Part shown: positions 58,401 to 64,000 of the stretch, one piece after another
Position numbering within the stretch: the stretch's first letter is position 1
Layout of the letters: each line of letters opens with the position of its first letter
DNA from: Siphonodentalium dalli
Taxonomy: Eukaryota > Mollusca > Scaphopoda > Gadilida > Siphonodentaliidae
Direction: 5' to 3'
DNA: 64,000 bases
Assembly (NCBI GenBank): GCA_032622095.1
Contig: CP136063.1
Coordinates: forward strand, 179,161,956-179,225,955
Program-made: the position numbers and the translations under genes
The notes under the pieces: generated by a model
Database searches by the model: none
Seen by the model: only the letters and a program-made list of their open reading frames with translations
Told to the model about the DNA's origin: nothing

Positions 58401-61400
58401 AGAGAGAGAAATCTGCTTTGTACATGACAGTGCCAATAAAAGTAATGTTTTCTGGTTTTGGGGGTACATTCAAAACACCCCTACTTAAATGAAAATGCCA
58501 GCTAGGAATTCCGTTTCTTTAATGATAATTTGATTATCAGTGATGATAGTAGAACTAACAATATAAAAATAAATCAGCTTGTACTCAAAACTGCAAATAG
58601 AAGCTATTTGTTTTGTTTTTATGACCCCAAAACGCCAGGAATGCAGAACTTAAGAAATGTTTTTACTTTGAACTTTCGTGGGTGTATCAAATATCGGGCA
58701 TCAAGCCTTTTATACGCAATTTGCAAATAGAAATGAGTGGCTTTATATCAATATGAGAGAGAGAAAAACTGTTTTCAATAACTTGAATACCATAACTATC
58801 AGGTTGTGAAAAATTATATTCAATATGAGAGATTTAATTTTTTCACAAATTTCATTCTCCGTCGTGGAATTGCCCACATGTATTTTATTGTGGCTGGCAT
58901 CAACTCAAACTGAACCATTTCTTTGCATGTGATGACATTCTGTGATTCAGGTTGACGTTGCTGGAAATTGTGACGTTGAGTATTCCAAAGGTTCAAGCTC
59001 ATGGGGCACCATTACGATCCACAAGAAGAAACATCTGCTGGGATGTGACGATCGCCATGGATACCAGTCCATGATCCAGGGAAACAAATACAGAGTACCA
59101 TCGGTATGACACACTCATATAAAAACTGAATTAATTCCATTACACTTAGGCGTACTTCAGATTTGCATTATGCTTAATTGTAATTTTATTAATGCTTTAA
59201 GGGTATTTCATTTTCACGATGTGATGAATTATTCTTAAGCGTAATTGAATTACACAAACAACCCTCAGGCTGAAATTGATGAATCCTTCTGACACATATC
59301 AGTCATTGAGTCAAAATAATACTTCAAGGGCAAATAGGGCCCACACTGATATATACCATTTTAGATCATACAATTTTATCCAAGGTTAGAAAAGTAGAAA
59401 ACCCAATATTCTTAAGTGTAATTAAATTATGCTTAAGTATTTCTACAAAAAATTCAGTTACTTTAAAAAAAAATTACATTACATTATTTTTACATGTGTT
59501 CATTTAGCGCTGGTCATGAAAATATTGGCCTAAATTTATCCCATCAATTCTAATAAATAGACAGTAATTAAATGTTCTTTGCAGCGTACAATTATTCTCC
59601 TATATGAGATGTGGAGGCGCTATCCAAGTGAAAATAACCTTTGCATTTCATGAGAGGAAAAACATCACACACTACTCAGCTAACAGCTAACTCTTGTGTT
59701 ATTATCTTTTCTTTATCAGTTTATTATGTGCCTACCACTTTCCCAATGCTACACCTTGAGCAACCTGTTCCATTAACATAATGTGCATGGATAACAAACA
59801 ACATAAAGAAGTGATGTCATGATGCAGTTCTGAGAGTGGAATAACATCTTGACTATGTTATAAAACCTATGGGCTTCTGTGGGTCGAGATATCAATTTAT
59901 ATATTAATGTAAGACATTGATGAAAACATAATAAAGTTTAATATGCAATTACTGACTAATATTTGGAATGTATCAGAATTTTTTTTTCAAATCAATATTA
60001 CATGTACTAACAGAAAACTGTAAACTGGATTGTGTCTGGTTTTGGAGATTCAGTCACTATTTTAGACTAAATTTTTGTTTTGTTTTGTTTAGGATATTCA
60101 GTCACTACCTTTGTTGAAGAGTGAAAACGAGTGTGACCAGGAAATCACAACCTCTGGTCTGCTGAGAACATCAACGTGCCATGAGCAGCATGTGTTCCGA
60201 CCATTCTCCCAGCATGCAAATGGTGCCAAAACAGTAACTATGCAGAAGCTCTCATTCAGACGTGAAACTCCAATCAAATCCAGGCCAGGTAAATAAATTA
60301 TTTAAATCATGAATATGGCTCATATTCCTTACATCTTCTGTTACTACTACATGGTTCATCTCGGGACAGAAGTGCGCTACTTCAGATGAACCATTTGATA
60401 ACACAGTACTTGCCAATGACTATTTACTTAATTCCCATTGATTCATTTGTAGGAATGTTTAGCTAATAAGATTAATAGTACACACAGCCGTTAGTCTGTT
60501 TGTTGAACTTATAATGCAACTTCCCTACAAATCAAGTATTAGACTGTTCCCTCAATTGTTTGTCATCTGCTGATATCTATCCAGTAACCGGAGCTTTAAA
60601 TTCATCCATTTTTGCCTAGAATCATCATGTGAAATTATAATAGAGACAGTGCTGGAAATGGCGATCTTTTAAATGCATAATCTAATGCCAACATATAAAC
60701 TAAATTAATTTTGTCCTTTTCTTTCACAGAGGGCATCAAACAGCGAACAACCATGCTGTTCCAGCACGAGAATGGATTGAACCAGGAAAACAAGAAAAAT
60801 GAAGTCATCACACAGTTGAACCAGATTTGTACCGACACAAAGGATGGAATTAAGTCCGAGACGCCAAGATTGTTCACTGATCTGGTGTACCTGATGAAGT
60901 CTGGAGATGAGCGCACGCTCCGACAAGTGCTGAAACAAATCGATGAGAAACAGATATGCCAGGAACAGAATGAGAAAATCAGGTAAATATATTTACCTAA
61001 ACTTATCCAGATATCATAAATAAAAAATTTGTGTTCTAGATAATTGTAATTAATTTTATGAAATTCTCATCATTGCATCATGTTAATTTTAAGGCTATTA
61101 TTTTGTATATTTAACCCCCCCCCCCCCCCCCCCCAAAAAATATGCTGGACTTTAATGCATAACCTTGGCATTTAAATTGCATAAATATAATATTAATAAA
61201 TGTGGAAAATTAATTATTAATGTACCACTTGCTATGTTTCAAATTTGGTTCATAATATTTCCTTTATTTTTGCAGGAAATTTTTCCTTGATGCCTTGCCA
61301 ATGGTTGGAACACCATCTTCGATTAAATTGATGACAGAATTGCTTTCCAACAAAAAGGTCACTGGACAAGAGGCTAATATGTGGCTGACATCCCTGGCTC

Positions 61401-63777
61401 TGGTCCAATATCCAACATCTGAAATGCTCAGAGATCTTAAGGTACGATTCATCATTTATTAGATGATGTAAGGCCTCGGCAGTTTGCGCATATGAAAAAT
61501 CATAAAAGAATTTAGAACAATCATTTTTTTGTCCATAAAAGTAATAAATGTCTGCTAATTTGTTAAAATAGCATCATCAGTATGTCACTAGCATCAACAG
61601 GCAATTGTTTAATTTAATAAATAAATTTAAAAGTGTAAATTTAATGAAATAATGAGATAATAACTGTGAAAGACACTATATTTGATACAACACAGCAATT
61701 TTTTTTTTGAGAAATCAGACATTATGGGTGGGTGGCTTTGGGGAGAATCATGTCTCTATACACAAAACGTCAGCCAAAAATATCATCTGTCGAATTGCCT
61801 GTTTTTAGGGTCTGTTGACACACTCTGACAACGCTATGCTGGCCATCTCATCTCTGGTCAACAACTACTGCCGCAAGAACAGCTGCGAGAATGATCGTGA
61901 TGTCCAGGAAATTGTCTCTGAGATTGAGAAGATGATTGGCGAGACATGCTATGTTATCGAGGATAATATCCACAAGGTTAGAATAAATTGTGCTTGTGCT
62001 CAATTTATGTTGGAAAGCTATGTTATAATTAGTCAACTAATATAAGTTCATTAAAAACTCTCAAAAGTGAACACCCTAGCTTCAGTCCCACCTCTGTTCA
62101 GTTAGAAGAATTATTCAGTTTATAGAAAATGATGCCACATAAGCATGATGCAGCCATTATCAGGAGTGATCAAGAGGCAAACTGAATCCATTATAAATTT
62201 GTAAGGTCATTTGTGTGATGGTAAATGAAACTGCCTATGGATTATCATTCATTGATTTGTAGGTATGTTCAGATAATAAGTTGAACAACAACTTTTCAAA
62301 AAGACATATGTTGATTGTTGAACTTATTAGCTGAACATCCTACAAATGAATGAATGGGAATAAAGTATTTACCCATTGGTGAGTATTTATTTAATTAAAA
62401 GTTTAATCACCAAGACAAAATATAATTTTGAGCAAGAAAATTTTAAATTACTTGCCGAATGTGGTGGATTTTATTCGTTTTTAATCTTGAAAATATCAAT
62501 CCATACTGTTATAACTATAGTACCAATGCTAAATCTTCAAAATCGCAGGTTTTGATAAGCCTGAGATCTATTGGAAACATCGGGTATGCCACCAGCGCAG
62601 CTCAGACCATCAGTAACTGCTTCTCCAGGAAAGATAACTCCATGCAAGTCAGAGTGGCTGCTGTTGAGAGTATGAGGAGGATGCCATGTGATCAATCAGT
62701 AAGTTTTATATGTTTAATATCCAATAAAATCTAATAAATAGCCACTTTTATTGTTTATCATGCTCAGAGAAACTTTAAAGCCTAACTTTATATTTCATTT
62801 CCCATAAGAAACATGGTCAAAAGCACTAAGTTACCCAAAAAAGCTTCAGACATGCTTTTCATTCAATGGACCACAGACATCTTCAACAGTTAAGTGAAAA
62901 CCAGAAATGGTGAATTGAAATATCTGATAAGGTTCTTTGACGCCAAGCGACTATTGCTTAGAACACACATCCCTGGCTACAGGTGTGTGACAATATGAAG
63001 TAACATATCTTATAATAAATGGAGATCCTGGTACATGATCCAATTATTCCTAAGAACCTCAATCAAAGTTTCCATCTTTGATTCAGGATTTAAACCTTGT
63101 TTTCCAATAATGCTTTTCAAATTCGTAAAGCATTTACCAGTCTTGAGACAATGTTTATGTCAATGATGACCCCAGTAACATAATCTTATTTTTGTCACCT
63201 TTAGAGACATCAAGCAATGAAAATCTTTGTGGACAGCGAAGAAGATTCCGAGTTGAGAATTGCCGCCTATTTGGCTCTGATGGAATGTCCAAGTGAAAAT
63301 GTCCTGCACACAATCAGACGAAGCCTGGAGAAAGAGGAGGTCAACCAGGTCGGTTCCTTTGTGTGGACACACCTCACTAATCTGATGGAAACGTCCGACC
63401 CTCACAGACAGACAATCAGAAACATCCTGAATGACGAAGAGCTGAAAAAAGATTTCAACATGGACAAGCGAAAGTTCTCCAGGAACTACGAAGGATCATT
63501 CCTGTTTGAGAGGTTAAATGTCGGGGCAAAGGTCGATAGTAATCTAGTCTGGTCATCCAAATCATTTATCCCAAGATCTGCTATGGTTAACTTCACCGTG
63601 GATCTGTTTGGTCAGTCGATGAACCTCTTTGAGGTTGGTGGAAGAGTTGAAGGCCTTGAGTACTTGCTGGAGTCATACTTTGGACCAAATGGCTATTTCG
63701 GAGAAGAGAAACCATCCAAACCTAGCAAAGCCCTGACTAACCTATCAGAAAACAAGATTGCTACTGCTGACAAAAAT
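49357..63777 (+). CDS. apolipophorin / apoB-type large lipid transfer protein, 5' part (11 exons, 725 residues)
   Basis: The exons are 49357-49408, 52726-52779, 53706-53866, 57476-57724, 58951-59103, 60093-60288, 60730-60982, 61276-61441, 61809-61976, 62549-62698 and 63205-63777. All have GT-AG junctions and the frame is continuous. The product starts with a signal peptide (residues 1 to about 17) and then has the vitellogenin-N/lipid transfer module. The N-terminal beta-barrel covers roughly residues 36-290, with the FFYKPGTNYEFEY strand and paired cysteines. The helical superhelix covers roughly 290-560. The start of the following beta-sheet domain carries RKFSRNYEGSF and LFGQSMNLFEVGGRVEG. 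The last motifs are those of apolipophorin/apoB rather than vitellogenin or MTP. The family is secreted and assembles phospholipid and diacylglycerol into circulating lipoprotein. Full-length members exceed 3000 residues, so most of the gene lies beyond the window. The start was chosen for its AACAAGATGG context, signal peptide and TATA spacing. Confidence 0.95.
49409..50556. other. apolipophorin intron 1, first part
   Basis: AT-rich intron with no repeat or exon recognised. Confidence 0.4.
50557..50872. repeat. inverted repeat in intron 1
   Basis: ATGGATCCATCCAGCCCC, GTCAAAGTTCTGGAGTA and GAGCTTTTGAATATTCATG on the left return in reverse complement as CATGAATATTCAAAATTCCA, TACTCAAGAACTTTGAC and GGGGGCTGGATGGGTCC. 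The phrase GAGCTTTTGAATATTCATGAA is also repeated directly (50647, 50761). Confidence 0.75.
51310..51540. mobile_element. fragment of CAAGCCTGCA-family MITE
   Basis: It has TGCAGAATGAGGTCACAAGA, GGGCGATTTCAGTGACGCTA, CACTAAATTCACCCTCCGAG and GACCTCATTTTGATTCGGCA, then CAATATGCATAATCGAGGTGC, in the same order as 34445-34650. The right end is missing. Confidence 0.7.
51575..52630. repeat. dense array of TGATATCA palindromes (about 30 GATATC in 1.05 kb)
   Basis: Degenerate units of about 30-36 bases pair a TGATATCA with an A/T spacer such as CTAATTCGATTTTGTGATAT or ATAAAATCGAATTATTGATA. I count about 30 exact GATATC sites. Because the core is palindromic, units read alike on both strands. Two spacer segments (AATAGAACGGCGCCCCATAC at 52084, AATAGAAGAACGGCCCCCAT at 52633) repeat in and after the array. 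It lies in intron 1, ending about 100 bases before exon 2. Confidence 0.9.
52726..52779 (+). CDS. apolipophorin-like exon 2
   Basis: This is a 54-base exon, phase 1 to 1, between TTTCAG and GTAAGT. It encodes GPINKGEHEETTCARQCK, the mature N-terminus with two cysteines (residues 30 and 34) just before the first beta strand. It is small, but supported by good splice sites and by frame continuity on both sides. Confidence 0.85.
52780..53705. other. apolipophorin intron 2
   Basis: AT-rich. A cluster of CTCAACG/GTTGAGT-type words (52810-53040: TACTCAACGCCAG, TTGAGTAAAC, CAACGAGTTGAGT, CTCAACCGTTGAGTGAA) forms small palindromes, but no element ends were found. Confidence 0.4.
53706..53866 (+). 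CDS. apolipophorin-like exon 3: start of lipid-transfer N-sheet
   Basis: The exon encodes QNTKFFYKPGTNYEFEYNVN and ends in SACDFVLT, with phase 0 at the GTAAGT donor. The F/Y-rich strand followed by a basic-polar strand and a C-x-F-x-L motif is the opening of the vitellogenin-N beta-barrel in apoB, vitellogenin and apolipophorin. Confidence 0.93.
54455..54632 (+). repeat. TTTCAAAAACTTCAAAAA satellite
   Basis: A run of about 180 bases of TTTCAAAAA(C/T)TTCA units with period around 9 or 18. The two long open frames here are just low-complexity translation. Confidence 0.9.
54740..55075 (+). repeat. degenerate 40-bp-scale repeats, GTGTCACTTTAACATTCAT
   Basis: Six or so occurrences of CACTTTAACATT / CCCTTTAATATTC are separated by GAGTGCCTTGTGT-like words. 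Then comes a larger repeat with TATACATGTAGATAATACA (about 54932 and 55032). Confidence 0.7.
55597..55737. mobile_element. 141-bp hairpin MITE (CACAGTTACTGG ends) with 7-bp target duplication
   Basis: CACAGTTACTGGACATAAAG ... CTTTATGTCCAGTAACTGTG is flanked by GTTTGAA at 55590-55596 and 55738-55744. The related uninterrupted element has a single GTTTGAA at 48194-48200, so this is a directly readable insertion. Confidence 0.93.
56160..56230. repeat. G/C-rich low-complexity tract
   Basis: CCCCCCTCCCC and TTTTTTTTTGGTGGGGGGGGGGG tracts lie in intron 3. No element is assigned. Confidence 0.7.
56448..56735 (+). repeat. three tandem units of about 94 bp
   Basis: Units starting AGGATGACTAT lie at 56448, 56543 and 56636. 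Each contains CAAACATGATTATGAACCTC, GAGGGGTGA(A/G)CACTTGAATT and CACTTAAGCACAATTGAATT. The CTTAAGC...CAATTGAATT phrase also occurs inverted nearby (56720) and at 59220-59440. Confidence 0.9.
57476..57724 (+). CDS. apolipophorin-like exon 4
   Basis: This is an 83-codon, phase 0-0 exon. It begins LDNVQLLE, with TTG (not a start codon) directly after the acceptor. It contains FKQELEKHQLRFAFQDGEVE and WVLNIKRGVLSAFQNKM. The N-I-K-R-G-(V/I)-L-S segment is the typical 'narrow' strand of the lipid-transfer barrel. Confidence 0.94.
57855..58026. repeat. 172-bp hairpin in intron 4
   Basis: TATAGAGAGTAATCAATTGG...AAATTACGTTAAATAATTAT is mirrored by ATAATTCACTC...GTAATTCTCGAAAC and TAATTGATTACTCTATT, with the centre GTGCGCTAACGCGCAC. 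It looks like a MITE. The flanks give no clear duplication. Confidence 0.8.
58030..58950. other. apolipophorin intron 4, remainder
   Basis: It has an imperfect long repeat: TCTGGTTTGGGGTGGCACCGTTAAC... at 58292 and TCTGGTTTTGGGGGTACATTCAAAAC at 58451, each followed by CTTAAATGAAA(T/A)(T/A)GCCAG. Otherwise plain intron. Confidence 0.45.
58951..59103 (+). CDS. apolipophorin-like exon 5
   Basis: This is a 51-codon, phase 0-0 exon encoding VDVAGNCDVEYSKG, then ITIHKKKHLLGCDDRHGY, and ending YRVPS. The GNC...Y and K-L-x-x-C-x-x-R pattern matches a conserved disulphide region of apolipophorin and vitellogenin N-terminal domains. Confidence 0.94.
60093..60288 (+). CDS. apolipophorin-like exon 6
   Basis: The exon is 196 bases and ends in phase 1. 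It encodes DIQSLPLLKSENEC, a middle Cys/His-containing part and MQKLSFRRETPIKSRP. It completes the N-terminal beta-barrel and leads to the helical domain. Confidence 0.92.
60395..60560. repeat. ACTAAATACTC-family-like hairpin in intron 6
   Basis: GATTCATTTGTAGGAATGTT...GCTAATAAGATTAAT and TGTTTGTTGAACTTATAATG...CTTCCCTACAAATC form the same style of stem as 62245-62365. Worn. Confidence 0.6.
60730..60982 (+). CDS. apolipophorin-like exon 7: start of helical superhelix
   Basis: The exon is 253 bases, phase 1 in and 2 out. It encodes LFQHENGLNQENKKNEVITQ, then LFTDLVYLMKSGDERTLRQ. The amphipathic helices and the phrase LVYLMKS are typical of the lipid-transfer superhelix. Confidence 0.94.
61115..61134 (+). 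repeat. C20 homopolymer
   Basis: An uninterrupted run of 20 C followed by A6-7, in apolipophorin intron 7. Confidence 0.95.
61276..61441 (+). CDS. apolipophorin-like exon 8
   Basis: The exon finishes the split Arg codon, then encodes KFFLDALPMVGTPSSIKLM and the helices through YPTSEMLRDLK, ending in phase 0. F-L-D-A-L-P-x-x-G-T is a strongly conserved superhelix motif in large lipid transfer proteins. Confidence 0.95.
61809..61976 (+). CDS. apolipophorin-like exon 9
   Basis: This is a 56-codon, phase 0-0 exon. It encodes GLLTHSDNAMLAISSLVNNY, a two-cysteine loop (CRKNSCEND) and further helix to IEDNIHK before a GTTAGA donor. The C-x(4)-C loop in this helix pair is shared by apoB and vitellogenins. 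Confidence 0.93.
62245..62365. repeat. hairpin with TTTGTAGGTATGTTCAGATAAT stem in intron 9
   Basis: TCATTGATTTGTAGGTATGT, TCAGATAATAAGTTGAACAA and TTGTTGAACTTATTAGCTGA, ACATCCTACAAATGAATGA are mutually complementary. This is the core stem of the ACTAAATACTC family. The outer ends (GTATTTACCCATTGGTGAGT) are weak. Confidence 0.75.
62549..62698 (+). CDS. apolipophorin-like exon 10
   Basis: This is a 50-codon, phase 0-0 exon encoding VLISLRSIGNIGYATSAAQT, then VRVAAVESMRRMPCDQS. The L-x-S-I-G-N-x-G and V-R-x-A-A-x-x-S/A-x-R-R patterns are hallmark superhelix repeats of this family. Confidence 0.95.
63205..63777 (+). CDS. apolipophorin-like exon 11: end of superhelix and start of open beta-sheet domain
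   Basis: The exon has 191 codons, phase 0-0. It runs from RHQAMKIFVDSEEDSELRIA through VGSFVWTHLTNLMETSDPHR, DKRKFSRNYEGSFLFERLNV and LFEVGGRVEGLEYLLESYFG to ATADKN, where a GTGAGT donor (63778) ends it. The frame stays open for another 129 bases, but that stretch runs into a transposon hairpin and is not coding. FSRNYEGS is diagnostic of the apolipophorin/apoB branch. At least the remaining three quarters of the protein lies to the right. Confidence 0.95.
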
Positions 63778-63833
63778 GTGAGTAATATACAGGAAACAAA
63801 CACCAGAGATGTGGTCTCTCTTTCATCTGCATA

Positions 63834-64000
63834 CAGTAATGCCCTAAATAATCAGGATTTAGTCGGAAATATGGCTTGTTGCCATTCATTGGCAAGCTCT
63901 CATTGAGAGCTTTCCGATGACTGGCAACAAGCCGTATTTCCGACTAAATCCTGAAAAGTTACCCATAATTCTGCTGTGGTTAAGGAGTCGATTATTTAGG
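63834..64000. mobile_element. CAGTAATGCCCTA hairpin MITE, left arm deleted by 37 bases, runs off window
   Basis: TA lies at 63832-63833, then CAGTAATGCCCTAAATAATC joins directly to AGGATTTAGTCGGAAATATG. The 37 bases present in the copies at 35363 and 36381 are missing from the left arm but present in the right arm, where the window stops at TTATTTAGG. It sits 57 bases into apolipophorin intron 11. Confidence 0.9.

Noticed and set aside
63778-63906. Apparent continuation of the open reading frame past apolipophorin exon 11
   Set aside because: A good GTGAGT donor lies at 63778 and the downstream translation enters the CAGTAATGCCC hairpin MITE. The family sequence does not continue there.

Overview
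This is a eukaryotic, AT-rich, animal nuclear sequence. It has multi-exon genes with GT-AG introns, and one intron is over 10 kb long. Most of the window is interspersed repeats. The two genes I can identify are both animal genes. An apolipophorin-type lipoprotein, together with repeats starting AGCTCACCTGAG or AGCTCAACTT, points to a lophotrochozoan invertebrate, probably a mollusc or possibly a brachiopod. The species is not determined.

Layout. (1) 1-18047 (+): the last four coding exons of the tail-anchored-protein targeting ATPase GET3/ASNA1/TRC40. The 5' exons lie upstream of the window. Its introns are packed with hairpin elements, hAT-like elements and a tandem-core ('pearl'-like) element. 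A plausible 3' end lies near 20.1 kb. (2) About 20.1-49.2 kb: no host gene recognised. The region is a dense patchwork of nested non-autonomous DNA transposons (TTAA-, TA- and 8-bp-duplication types), a 4.35 kb foldback element with arms of about 1.8 kb, a second tandem-core element, a 5'-truncated LINE fragment with its own poly(A) tail, and short satellites. (3) 49.29-63.78 kb (+): TATA box and the first eleven coding exons (725 residues) of an apolipophorin/apoB-type large lipid transfer protein, which runs off the right edge. Its first intron holds a striking array of about 30 GATATC palindromes, and its third intron holds a TTAA element interrupted by two younger insertions.

The two genes are not functionally linked. 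GET3 delivers tail-anchored proteins to the ER membrane. The apolipophorin is a secreted lipid carrier. The main biology of the window beyond them is transposable-element history. Several insertions can be read directly from target-site duplications or from uninterrupted related copies in the same window.
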